Notes under the pieces: model-generated
Told to the model about the DNA's origin: nothing
The model's input: only the letters and a program-made list of their open reading frames with translations
Database searches by the model: none
Shown: in pieces, positions 35,466 to 47,310 of the stretch
Layout: every line of letters starts with the position of its first letter
Numbering within the stretch: position 1 is the stretch's first letter
Position numbers and translations under genes: made by a program
Assembly (NCBI GenBank): GCA_028554755.1
Contig: JAPTOF010000026.1
Location: 992,001 to 1,056,000 of the forward strand
Length of the DNA stretch: 64,000 nt
Direction: 5' to 3'
Source: Cordia subcordata
Taxonomy: Eukaryota; Streptophyta; Magnoliopsida; Boraginales; Cordiaceae

Positions 35466-35947
35466 TCCATATATATATAAAAGTTAAACCTAAAAGAACT
35501 CAAAAAAGAGTGCCACATTAGCATCCATCTATTTGCCAAGTTATCATAAATTCTATTTTTAATATTATTAGATTATTATAAATCTATAAATTATAGTGGT
35601 TAATTACATTTATGCACCACTTCCTAACCTCATCATTGCAATAGAGTTACAAGATATTTAATTATATTTATGCACCACTTATATATTTCTTTTTAATAAG
35701 TTTAAAGTAATAAAATCCAAAAAAACTCATTAATTTAATTAATTTATGCATAATATCCTAATTAAAAAATAAAAATAAAAATAAAAATAAAAAAGCACTA
35801 GAATTAATTTTTATAGATATTTAGAAATAATAAAAAATTACATGAAAACCTAAAAATAATAAAAACTCACATCTATAAATATTTAAAAAACTAAAAAACA
35901 CACAATCTAAATAAGCCTGTGCAAAGTATGGGATATGAAATCACTAG
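35466..35947 (+). mobile_element. short non-autonomous Helitron
   Basis: 482 bp. It starts TCCATATATATATAAAAGTT after an A. It ends in a decayed hairpin CCTGTGCAAAGTATGGG, then GATATGAAATCA and CTAG before a T. Its 5' end resembles that of the Helitron at 44055 (TATATATATAAAG-TTA-ACCT, then GCCACAT-AGCA). It has no coding capacity. The A/T insertion site, TC start, hairpin and CTAG end are the Helitron hallmarks. The hairpin has two mismatches. Confidence 0.65.
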
Positions 35948-38555
35948 TTAACCTATCATTCTAAAGTACTTTATATAGTGGACATATAGACACCTTGTGT
36001 GGTGTGTATAATAATGGTTAAACAGAATACGCTAGTAATTTACTGTAATATCCATTAAAACTGGTTGACATAGCCAACATGAGGTGCCATTATAATTGAA
36101 TTAGATTATTTGATGGATCACATACTATTATTGCTTGTTTTAACTTATTTGATGGTTGCAAAAGAGTTATGAGTTTGTATATAATTTACCATACATTTGG
36201 GGGCAACCAATTTTCTATTGTCTATTTACTATATATATAGTTTCATAATAGATAACTAAATTCAAAAAATTGAATTCTATATACTTGTATAATTAAGTAA
36301 CCATATATATATAGTTTAGCATAAAGGAGAATTTAAAAATTGAATTGTTATATTATCCTAAAGCAAATAGATAACATGGTTTTTGGAGGGGGGAAAAAAA
36401 ATGAAAACAGTGTGGCAAATGACGTGAATAAATAAGGCACAAAAACTACTTTTAATATATATAGATTTATTTCCTAATTTTAATCAGATTCCTTTTCTAT
36501 GTTACTTTTTTTATTTTTAATGTTTATTCAATTACTCCAAATCTTTCATAGAAAAATATAATTATTATTAAAAACTTGTCAAAATAAAATTTTATAAAAT
36601 ATATTCATATTTTATCATGCCATAAAGTATAAAAATTTATATAAAAGTGCTCGTTTGCCTCACTTCACAGGTTATACTCTAGTCTACGTCTATTAATATT
36701 CTAGAGAGCCACTTTCTCACGTGTCAAGCATATCGGCATTCCCTTAATTTTTTTTTTTTAAAAAGGGAGAGAAATCAATTTTAAGGAAGAAACCAATTTT
36801 ACAAAGAATACATCATTTTTACGCATTGCTTACCCAAATACGGAGAGAGAGAGAGAGAGAAATAAATTTGATAACTCACATTACAGAAAACTTCAAAGGA
36901 GAAAAAGAAGGGAGACCAAGTCCTATCCGAAAATCGAATTTCATCATACAAGCTAAAAAAAAAAGAAAAACATATTGATTATCCATAAACAAAAATGTTA
37001 AGGTTTGTTACAGAGCCAGCAACATCATATACGGATGAGAGGAAGAACGAAGATATCGAGATCATTATTTTGGATGCAGAAGATAGCCAAGATTTAAATA
37101 CTAAGGTACAAACCAAGTTTTAAATATTGAGGTACAAAATAAAAGTCAATTGAATGAAGCGAAAAGTAAAGAACCATACTATGTACGTGTAATATATGTC
37201 AAACGGAGATACTACGTAGTAAATAATGATTTTTATATATATATTTTTTCTTTGTCATTGTAAGTCTTTCTGAGATTAAATTGTTAATTAGTGTTCGTGA
37301 TTCTTACAAATCTTCTTTTTGTCATTTTAAATATTTCTGAGATTAAATTGTTAATTATAACTTTTTCTTTTTCAAATTTCCATGCAAAGTTGAATTATTT
37401 TTCCTTCTCTTTGGACTGAAATAAAGTTTATCTTTTTTATAGTTTACACAACAAGAACGTGACGTCTCAATTTTGAAACGATTGGAAACATATTAACCAT
37501 TGAAAATAGCATCAATTGTGACGATTAGATTAGAAAGTTTGAGCACAACACATTGATGAGCTCCAATAGAGGACCACACAACCAATTAAGATGAAGTTCA
37601 AGTGAATACCCTTACCGAGTAAATTTGACACTTTATAATTGCTTATAATCTGTGAACATGACTGATGCATACCCGCCATGGAAACCTCTCTCGGCAACAG
37701 CCCCCCTCCCCCCCTGGGGGCGCCGCCGCCATCATTTACGTACTATGAGAACGCTCTCCACTAACCAATTTAGAAAGGCGTTCAAGGCGTTCCAATAAAG
37801 AAGTATTTATTTATTATCAAAAAGCAAGCAAAAAATTTCACATCCATAGCTATTTTTTTGGACAAATGTCATGACGTACTTATATAATACAAACAAAGAT
37901 CATAAAAGCTTCAATTAATTCATTAACTATATTATTTACACATTTATTTACTGTATTGTTTACACATATTTTTTCCCATAGCCTGGCCTTTCTTTTCTTT
38001 CTTCTCTCTCTTTTGACTACAACTTAGGTTAAGAAAAGCTTTATTGCATTCCAACAATTAAATTTTAGTTAGTTAAGAAACTCTTGAGACGTCGTAACTG
38101 GCAAGGCCGTAGTTATGGTAGCAGAAAGTATAAACCACTAATTGTAAGCACTTGCGGTGCTACTTCACTGCAAGTGCAGCATCAGAATGCACTCTAATCG
38201 ACCAAATTAAATTTCCCCGTATACCAACCTAATTGGATGGATTTTAAGAATTTAATTGGATTTGAAATTTTGTTTCGATTAGATATTTTCAGATGAAAAT
38301 GTCTAAACAAACATATATACTCATTGAAACAAAATTTAAAAAGGGTTACATTGGATGTTATTGAATATTTAAATTTGAGTTATTCTTTTTCTTTTTCCTA
38401 AAGGCCGACAACAAAAAAAATTTATTCCTTATCAAAACGTGTTACATAAGAGGCGGATCCAGTCCCAATGAAGGAGCTTGGAGACATCATTCCTTACAAC
38501 TACATATCACATTCTACCTGAAACTAATGATGTGCTTAGCAAATCGCTGGACCTT
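35948..38555. other. AT-rich intergenic region
   Basis: No gene is recognised. It contains a (GA)n tract at 36843-36860. An ATG-initiated short frame at 36997 (begins MLRFVTEPATS, ends in under 50 codons) has no known relative that I can name. A C-rich/GC-rich island lies at 37700-37735. Two similar phrases (TTTTGTCATTTTAAATATTTCTGAGATTAAATTGTTAATTA-like) occur at 37253-37290 and 37317-37356, a local duplication. Confidence 0.45.
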
Positions 38556-38788
38556 TCCTTTGTTGGTTGTTTTTTTTTATTTGTATCTCAAAAGGATAAT
38601 TTATTTTTCACATTGATAAAATGATGAATCTTTTCTCACCTTATATTAGTTTTTACTTTAGTAGACTTGTAAAAGAAAGAACAAGGGGTTGGGCTCGCGT
38701 ACATGAAATTTGGGCTGAAAGTTCAAATTTGTGGATTTGCCCCCCTACGCCCGAGATATACGTGTGGCCCGGTCCAAGCCACACATTT

Positions 38789-39214
38789 AGATTTTATTAT
38801 TTTCTTATTCGGGAAACATATATTTTTATGCTTATTTGGACTTGGTCTATTTTCTATACCAGGAAAATTAATTTATTTTGAACAGGTAAAAATGTCTACC
38901 TGGTCTTCACACTTCTAGATTTTATTATTTTCTTATTCGGAAAATATATGTTTTTACGCTTATTTGGACTTGGTCTATTTTCTGCACCAGGAAAATTAAT
39001 TTATTTTGAACAGGTAAAAATGTCTACCTGGTCTTCCTCCTTTTTTTTGACTGCTGAAGAGCTCAGCGCGTGGCCTGGTCCAAGCCACACTTTTAGATTT
39101 TATTATTTTCTTATTCGGGAAATATATATTTTTACGCTTATTTGGACTTGGTCTATTTTCTGCACTAGGAAAATTAATTTATTTTGAACCGGTAAAAATG
39201 TCTACCTGGTCTTC
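38789..39214 (+). repeat. three 120-bp direct repeats inside the solo LTR
   Basis: Copies at 38789-38908, 38917-39036 and 39095-39214, each exactly 120 bp and with only a few differences. The first and third are preceded by GTGGC-N9-GCCAC (38763-38783 and 39070-39089), absent before the second. Each ends with a CAGGTA...TACCTG inverted repeat (mutated in copy 3). Confidence 0.9.
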
Positions 39215-39301
39215 CTTCTTTTTTGGAACTATTAAAGAGCTGATCTGATATTTCTCAAATTCAGTTGCACCTTTTTCGAGTTAATTTGTTCAGCAAAAGC
39301 C

Positions 39302-39310
39302 TATAAATAG
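39302..39310 (+). promoter_or_regulatory. TATA box of the solo LTR
   Basis: TATAAATAG, about 90 bp after the last 120-bp repeat. Confidence 0.65.
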
Positions 39311-39543
39311 CCTATTTCGTGTCTCATATTTGCTGGGTTCAAACGTTTTATTTTTTTGCTGTTCTTGCACCTAATTTAAAACTAGGAGAGCTTGTTAAAT
39401 TGGATACGCTTACGAGTTAGGCGAAATATCCTTAAGGACAGTGTTCATAACACACCTCAAGCTACTATTTGATATTGCTAGATTATTTTGCACTTGTTCT
39501 ACAGTTGTTATTTTGTTTTTAGACTACATTTTCCAACATCCTT

Positions 39544-40019
39544 TGGGGTATTTCGCTGACCATAAGCCACAAAGTAAGAAAATTGTCGTGAACTGCTGAT
39601 ATAGCAGACGCCCTAACTGCATACTTCCAACAACAAACATTTGGAGATGACGATGACTTATACTAGGCATAATATCATCCCAACCCCATCTTCTGGTACC
39701 GCAGCAGCTTAATATTATTGTGAGATTGTGCAATTGGGCCCGATTGTTCAATTCCTAGATAGTTGGTAGCCAATCGAGAAGATTAAATAATTGTCTAATT
39801 AATTTGACAAAAGTGGTAAACCAGTTTCACCGGAAAAATATACAATCTAATTTGAACAATATACGCAAGAGAGTTGTCGGTTAGAATTGGATCCTTCTAG
39901 ATCAATTCATGCTATCAATAGATAGATCCTGTAAGCGATTCAAGGATTAGACCATTTATTAAGTAAGAGAAATAATCGAAGAGTGAATCAGAGGATTCCT
40001 TTTGTTACCGACAAAGTAA
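39544..40019. other. unassigned sequence that received the solo LTR
   Basis: No recognised domain on either strand. It may belong to the same old Athila-type LTR as the following piece, but only 40020-40150 can be matched. Confidence 0.35.
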
Positions 40020-40150
40020 GGAAGGATAAGGTGTTAGGTGGTGTCAACAACTATAACTGATTTATCAAAATAGGCAAGAGCCATCTTTGCATCTAGGATC
40101 AATATTATAGACCTAAACTGAGATTTACTCCTTAAGCTAAATTGTTAAAT
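40020..40150 (+). repeat. Athila-type LTR fragment
   Basis: Similar to 53955-54075 in the 5' LTR of the Athila-type element. Shared phrases include AACTATAACTGATTTATCAA against AACCATAACTGATTTGTCAA and ATCTTTGCATCTA. Homology probably extends to about 40240 with decay. Confidence 0.7.
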
Positions 40151-40240
40151 TATTGAATTTCTCTTTTGTTTGTTTGCTTTATTTTAATCTATTTGTTAGC
40201 TCTTTGTTAATTTATTTTCTACTGTCGCGGAATTAGCCAT

Positions 40241-41881
40241 CATGCCCATGGGTTTGTGGTCAAACTTTGCTGGTGACATTCCAACATATATATCTTGGTT
40301 GATTCAACACCCGTGACATTCCAAACTATATATCTGGGTTTGTGGTCAAACTTTGCTTGAATCTTCTTCTTGGGCAGAAAAATATTTTATACACATACAC
40401 ATATGTGTATAAAATTCTACAAACCTGTTCATGACCCGAACAAAATCCCATATTCTACTCCTTTTCAAATGATAAGTTCCAGCCTGCAAAGTCTCATGTG
40501 AATTGCTACACTAGTGTGAAGCTTATTTCAAGCCTTCACCACAAATACATACTTGACGTCCCTCATGCCCAACTCACAGCAGCAAAGTTAGGCAAATAAA
40601 GTAGAAGAAAAGAATTGTCTTTCTCTACCAAACAAATTTTCACGGCAAACATTACTATTTATATTCACACGAAGTTTTCTCTATATTTTACTTACTCTTT
40701 TTACACCAAATTTCTAGCATAACTATAATATATTTAATAATATTTAGTTCTAAAGTCCATGGTTTTGCAGAAGAGAAAAGAGAACAGTCCTGCTTACCTC
40801 TGAGAAGATTCACACCGAAAGCCCTAGAATTTCAATGCCTCATTACAGGATTAGCTATCTTTCCTTGTGGTTCAACCTTTGTATCATGCCAATTCAAAAT
40901 TTTGGAGTCAAGAAATTGATGTGCCGTCTAAATTGTTTTCGTACTATTTTATAAATTTCCTTCACCCCTATACTTCATACCCACTCTACAGAACATGGGT
41001 TTTTGTTCACAATTTTTACTATATTTCGTAGAGATGGTACTCCTACAGTGCACTATACACTGTACAATGTGTGAATAATATATACGTACAGTACGTAATA
41101 ATACATGTGTTCAAAATTCTTATATTATAAATTCAAAATTTTTATGTCATAGGTTTACTGATTTTTGTTAGGATTTGTGCATATGGTGCACAATGTAAGT
41201 ATTGATTTTTGTTAGGATTTGTGCTAATCCTTTCCTTATTAGGACTGTTAAAAATGGCATGGGTCTACTAAAATAATAATGAGCAAAGTGAAAAGTAAAT
41301 AATAATAAATAGATAAAATGGGCCAAGAAAATGGGTTGTTACCTCTTTTCCCCTTAAAGAAAGTTCAGTCGTCGAAGCTTACATAGCTAAGTAAGTTTCC
41401 TATCTTATATAGCCAGTTAAGATACAACGCAACTACTTATGTACACAATTTTGGTCAAAAGAGTGCCATGTAAGAGGTGATAAATGAGCAATAGAAAAAG
41501 GGGTGACATATTGTATTGCTCATAAAATAGTGTGAGTGGTTTAGTGATATATCTCTCACTTTTAGTATAAGTGATTTATGGATTAATTCCTGTTAGATGC
41601 ATATTATAATCAGCTTTTGACCTTCCTCGAAGTGAAAAAAATAACAAAATAGTATTAAATAGTGTGAAGTAAAATAGCAAGTTTCCTATCTTTTATGTGA
41701 GAGAAAACAACGCATATATAATGATAGCAACATTTGCGTGGGTTTGCCTAGCCACCCACTAATTTTTTCTTCTTTGTCTTTTTGCACCCAAAAAAAAAAA
41801 AACTGTGTATATTATTTTTATTTTTTATTTCATAATAAGAGGTCAAATCATACAAAGTACATCCTTTTTTGATGGTGATGA

Positions 41882-41917
<36 letters not shown>

Positions 41918-43068
41918 CTTTTGGTTTTTAAGCAAAGAAAAAAAATTAGGAAAAAATACTATAATTTACTATCTTTGGAAAAACAAGGAAGTAAAAATTA
42001 AGCAAAAATATAAGGAGAAAAAAGAGAGAAAGGAGAGAAGAATAAAATAAAATAGTAGAACAACAAATTGAACAGTCCCTTTTCTGAAGTAAGATATTTT
42101 TAGTAACCTCGACAATAAATTGAATATTCACTGATATCAAAATATAAAGTTATGTCGGTGGAATATTATAAAATATAGTTCTTTTTGTAGTAACATAGTT
42201 ATTCACATATCTTTTTTTTTTTTTTGTATACTGAGTTGTCATTATAATATTAATTATTATATACTTCTATAATTAACTTTCTTAATATTTCATAAAAAAT
42301 TATGAGTAAATGTGTGCCCCACAACTTGGGATCTTGGAGCTGCCGCCGTATATATCGATAATCTTAACAACAAAAGAAAATGGTATAATAACGAAAAATT
42401 AATTGTAAAAAATATTATTTAACAAAATAATATAGAATTATGTAAAGAAAAGTCTACTTAATTAGAAGGTGAAATTAAGTGAAATTATCTAGTTAAAAAG
42501 ATAAATAAATTACATATGAAGAAACTCTCTAAATAAATAAATTCTCTATTAAAAACACTCTCAAATTTATGAAATTTTTTATATTTATCTTGAATAGAAA
42601 ATTTAAGTACCTAAGTAGCAAATAAATAAACTAAGCATTATTGAAATTTATTTTCTAAAATTACTTATTTATTACAAAAATTTAATCACTCAATATCATC
42701 TACATAGAATGAAATATTTGCTAAAAACATCACTTCGAAAAGAAATTCAAACAGAAAAATGACAGAAGAAATCAAGGGGCAATGAAGAAGATTTTAAACA
42801 TATATATATATATATATATATATATTGAACCTCCCTTGGTTCTGCCCCTAAGAGGGGCATGTTTTCCAATTTTATACATACATATCTATATGTATGTATG
42901 TATATACGTGTTATATATATACATATATATGTATATGTATATGTATGTATATATATTAAGATTTTATTTTCAATAAATAATGTGCTTGAGCTCTTTTCTA
43001 GTACTAAAATATTGTGTCATCATCATCTTATAAGTTTAATTTTGAACTATTTCAGCTGATTGTGCATA
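40241..43068. other. AT-rich intergenic region with simple repeats
   Basis: No gene is recognised. It contains a small duplication of a GGGTTTGTGGTCAAACTTTGCT-like phrase (40250-40275 and 40335-40360), a (TTA)n/(ATT)n run at 41887-41918, poly-A tracts, and TA/CATA microsatellites at 42800-42826 and 42875-42957. Confidence 0.5.
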
Positions 43069-43695
43069 CGAGTATATATATACTACGTGTACTACAAGTA
43101 TATTAAGAAAAATTAATGTAGTACTCCATAGGCAAAAGTGTGAACATTTTTCTCTGTCTTTGTTGAAAAACTGGAGTACTACTTTTTTTGTCTTTGTTCG
43201 AAGACTAGAAGACTAGACTTGATATATCAAATTTTAATTTTTATAGGTGCCATTTTAATTAATTATAGTTTAATATTAATGAATGTGAAAATTATCCTAC
43301 AAGTCCCTGTTATTTACTTTTACTTTTTTTTTTAAATCAGTCCTCATTGTCAAGAAAGATCCAAATTATTTTTATTATTTTTAAAAAGCCGTCAATTTAA
43401 TCCTTATCATGAAAAAATTTAATAAAAAAATATATCTATATGTATGCTATTATACATAATCATATTCCAGTGAGCTTGGAATTTTTTGAGTGCAACATGA
43501 GTTAACATAAGAGAGAGAAAGTAAACATTTTGCACTCTTATAAACAAGGATGTGCAAAGTAATTTTGGATTCTATGATCGTGACTCATTTTATGTTATAG
43601 TTTTTTTTTAACATATTATATTTATTTTCAATTTAAGTCTATATCTATATAATCTATCTATCTGTCATTTATCTATATATAATAATATATTATAT

Positions 43696-43730
<35 letters not shown>

Positions 43731-43895
43731 CACACACATTATGTATCTAGCTATCTACCTTAAGTCTAGGATGCCTTTGAATCCATGCAAGTATATATAC
43801 TACATGTACTACAATGAATTGAAGACTCGAATTGCAATGAATTGAAGACTTGAATATTTTTCTGTCTTTGTTGGAAGGCTAGAGTACTCCTTTTT
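43069..43895. repeat. duplicated AT-rich blocks left of the Helitron
   Basis: The block 43069-43190 (TATATATACTACGTGTACTA, then TTTCTCTGTCTTTGTTG and GGAGTACT) recurs in decayed form at 43790-43895. The intervening 43222-43780 matches 46831-47310 on the same strand. A (TA)n run lies at 43700-43727. These are parts of an old dispersed repeat family, probably Helitron-related. Confidence 0.7.
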
Positions 43896-44054
43896 TCTTC
43901 TTTTTTTTTTTTCCTTGGGCGGAGCCGTGGAGGCAAAGCCATTGTGTAGCGATTACCCAGGGCCATCTTACTCCCAGTTGATCCGTGACCAACGAAGGAG
44001 CAGACTAGGACACTTGAGACCAACAAATGAGTCTATATAATAATAATTAACTAA

Positions 44055-44540
44055 TCTATACTATATATATAAAGTTATACCTCAAGTTAAGAAAGCTTTT
44101 CTTTGAATAACACATAAGCACCTCTTTGAATATCACGTAAGCTCATAAAAGAGAGTACTCTTGCAAATGTGATTTTTAAAATGCAATTATCATCGATATT
44201 AATTTTTTAAAAAAAAATAATTTAAGTCATTTAAATTACATATTAAACATGATAAAGTAGTTGATTAATACAATCAAATGAAAAAAAAAAAAAAAGAGAG
44301 AGAATCTATACTATCTGTACTATATATATAAAGTTATATCTCAAGTTAAAAGAGCTTCTTTTTGAGTGACACATAAGCTCCAATTTTGGAGCCACATAAG
44401 CACCACTTTGAAATAAAGGAGAGTACTCTTACAAGTGTAATTTGTAAAATGCAATTATCATCAATATTCAATTTTTTTTTTAAAAAAAGATTTAAGTCAT
44501 TTAAGTTACATTTTAAACATGATAAAGTAGTTGATTAATA
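44055..44540 (+). repeat. tandemly repeated Helitron 5' end
   Basis: 44055-44280 and 44305-44540 share their order: TATATATATAAAGTTATA(C/T)CTCAAGTTAA, ACACATAAGC, GAGAGTACTCTT, AAAATGCAATTATCATC, and TTTAAGTCATTTAA ending GATAAAGTAGTTGATTAAT. They are separated by a poly-A/GA run. Confidence 0.85.
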
Positions 44541-46748
44541 AAAAAAAAATCAGTATAATATCTATATCTATGTATATCTATATATGATAATAGTAATAAT
44601 AATAGTTATAAAATTGTACCTCATATTTTTTTTAATGTCTTATGGCTTGCCACATTCATATTTTAAGAGGTGCCACATTTCATGTTTCTATACTCTAATT
44701 TTGTTAATTTATCTATGAAATAATTACTACTTAATACAAAAAAATTAAAAAAAAATGCTGCAATTTCCCCTATTTTCTTCATTCTTCTTTCTCAAGTTAA
44801 TTCTCATTGTTTCCTAATATATAAATCAATTTAAATTGTTTTAAAAAATGTTCAATTTAATTTCTATTCTTAAATTTTTAATAATATATGACTTAAATAA
44901 TGTAGCCCAATTATCTTCTCTAATTTTAAATATTTATTAAATAAAATATGTGAAGATTCCCAAGTTATTATAAGAAAATAATTCACACATCAAACCAAAT
45001 TTAAAGAATTTTTATAAAAAGGTAAAAAAACATACACAAAGTTCTAATAAATCCAAGCATTTTGGAGATCTAATGATTTGAATATTTTAAGACCTTATCA
45101 TATAGTTTGGATAGTGAGTCAGCAAATCAAACATGACTATTTGTTATGCCCAAAATTATATCAAAGTAAGTCCTAAATCTATTATTTATATGATATATAA
45201 TCTATACTACCATTTATGTTAGGACTGAATGAGAAATTAAAGATTTTCTCATTATTACTTTGAGATCTTTGGCCGCCCTCTTAACTTGGATATGAATTCC
45301 AAGGGGTTATGAGACCTTTGGAATTTCTCCATAATCTTGGATTATTACTTAAGGGTTTTACAACTCTTGGAATTCATCTATTAATATGATATTGAAAGTT
45401 TAATCTCTTCTAATACTTATATATAGTGGTCTTTTAGCAAAGGTACATAACGCACCAAGAAGCATGTAGTAAATTATTTCTTCCTATTTTTTATTTCTGC
45501 TAATCATTCTTATTATTGTGAACAAATATGAGTGGTCTCATTTCACATTTGTATTCGAATGATAAAAATTGACATTTATAAAGTACGGGTTTTGAAATTA
45601 TTAGTATATTATAAAGTAGTGTTTACTTTTTAAATTTATGCCACGTGTCATCATATTATACCTTTATTTTCCACCAAAGAAATTTATTTCATCTCCTTTT
45701 ATACATAGAAAAGACCTCATAAACAAGTTTACTCCATACATGTATTTCCTTCCCCTTTCATGCATATTTTTTCATTTACTTCATTTTGACTCTTCTTTCC
45801 AAAATTATTTGATTCTACAAAAATACGAAAATTGTAACTAACGTTGAAAACTTGCTAAAATTTAGTTTTTCCAAAATATATTTATATTTTATCTTTAAAT
45901 AAATTGTTGAAATTAAATATCAATAATAAATAAAGATATAAAAGATATTTATTTTCTCCGTGTATCGATCTGGTGTATATTATAGCATATTTTTGTTATA
46001 TATTATACCCTTTTTTTACTCACATAATAAAGTATATATTGTATGATCTAAATTTTATGCTACATTTTAGTATATATTTTAAGTTGTAAATAATTTATCA
46101 ATTATTAGACAATTCTTATTTAAATTCACAAAGAAAAATTTAGCCTTATCTATAATTAGGTATTGAGATTTTAAATTTTTTTTTCATGAATAACTAGAGT
46201 GATAACTTGTATATTTTTAATATAAATATACGTCTATATACCTTGGAAGTGAAAAACGAATTTATTTTTGGAACTAAAATATATGACTTTCTATATATAT
46301 TTGTTATCTAACATTTCTAAATATATGTTTTATTACTTTTAACTATTATTTTTAAAGTAAAAACATAGTTGGTACTTTTTTAAATATTAAATGTACTTAA
46401 GCCTAAATTGCAGCCTACATTTGCACTCACATTATCCTTTTATTTCTTTTTATAATCTTTATATAAAGTTTTACCCTTCTAAACTCTATCCAACTTAAAA
46501 TCATTTATTAGTTAATTTGTTCAATAACAGGAAATAAGTCAATAATTAACTTCATTTTTATTAATTAGTTATTATTAAGGTTTATTATTTTTTTATAATT
46601 AATTATTTTTAAGACCTGTTATACTTTTATTTAATATATCTTATTATTTATAAATGGATTTTTCTTTGAGTGTTTACTATTTTATTTCTTATAATTTTTC
46701 TATTTTTATTTTTAAAAATTATTTTTATATTTTCAAAAAAAATTATCC

Positions 46749-46774
46749 CGTGCATCGCACGAGTATAGATCTAG
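46749..46774 (+). other. Helitron 3' terminal hairpin and CTAG
   Basis: Five-base stem CGTGC/GCACG with loop ATC, then AGTATAGAT and CTAG. An ancestral CCCGTGC/GCACGGG stem is likely, with one G to A change at 46762. Confidence 0.85.
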
Positions 46775-46830
46775 TTTATATAATAGTAATAAAGTTATAT
46801 CTCATGCAATTTAGGAGGTTTCAAGAGATA

Positions 46831-47310
46831 CTATATCATCAATATTTTAATTTTTATAGTTTTCATTTTGATTAATTACATTTCAATACTAACAAATGAG
46901 AAAATAATCCTAGAAGTCCCATTCTTTCCTTTTTCTCGTTTCAAGTTAGTACTCATTTAGGAAAGATCCAAATAAATTTTTATTAATTTTAAAAGGTTGT
47001 CTATTTAATCCTTATGATGAAATATTTAATAAAAACTATATTTATATTATATAAAATTGAAATCTAGCCAGTTTGAAATTCTTTGAATGTCACATAAAGT
47101 AACATAAGAGAGAATAAGTCTAAATTTTACACTCTTATAAAAAGTGATGTGCAAAGTAATTTTAGATTCCATGACCTTGACTCTTTTTATTTTATAATTT
47201 TTTAATAATAATATTCTTTTATACATAAAATTATTGAAATGCAAACATATATATGTACATTATGTTTCCATCTATCTACCTACCTTAAGTTTAGTAAGTC
47301 ATTGGATGTA
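46831..47310. repeat. second copy of the 43222-43780 block
   Basis: Same-strand match in order. Shared phrases include TTTTAATTTTTATAG, AAAGATCCAAAT, TTTAATCCTTAT, the ACATAAGAGAGA region, TTTACACTCTTATAA / TTTGCACTCTTATAA, GATGTGCAAAGTAATTTT and CTACCTTAAGT. The two copies flank the Helitron at a distance of about 3.6 kb. Confidence 0.75.

Larger units (their letters stand above)
38561..39538 (+). mobile_element. solo LTR with internal triplicated repeats
   Basis: 978 bp with perfect 6-bp terminal inverted repeats TGTTGG...CCAACA and a perfect 5-bp target duplication TCCTT (38556-38560 and 39539-39543). TATAAATAG at 39302-39310 sets the orientation as plus. Three 120-bp direct repeats lie upstream of it, in what would be U3. 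There is no internal domain nearby, so this is a solo LTR left by LTR-LTR recombination. The internal open frames (38621-39187) follow the repeat and are not genes. The superfamily is probably Ty1/copia from the TGTTGG ends, but this is not proven. Confidence 0.8.
44055..46774 (+). mobile_element. non-autonomous Helitron
   Basis: 2,720 bp. It starts TCTATACTATATATATAAAG after an A and ends with the hairpin CGTGC-ATC-GCACG (46749-46761), nine bases, and CTAG before a T. These fit Helitron rules: TC start, 3' hairpin, CTRR end, A/T target and no duplication. No RepHel protein is encoded. The interior is AT-rich and mosaic, with a second 5' end at 44305 and at least one decayed 3' end near 45590-45610 (AAGTACGGGTTTTGAAATTATTAG). 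It is probably several Helitrons or fragments nested in one another, so the outer start could also be 44305. Confidence 0.7.

Noticed and set aside
38621..39187. Open frames encoding repeated RFYYFLIRE-type peptide
   Set aside because: The frames exist because a stop-poor 120-bp unit is repeated within a solo LTR with target duplication; there is no start context, domain or conservation.
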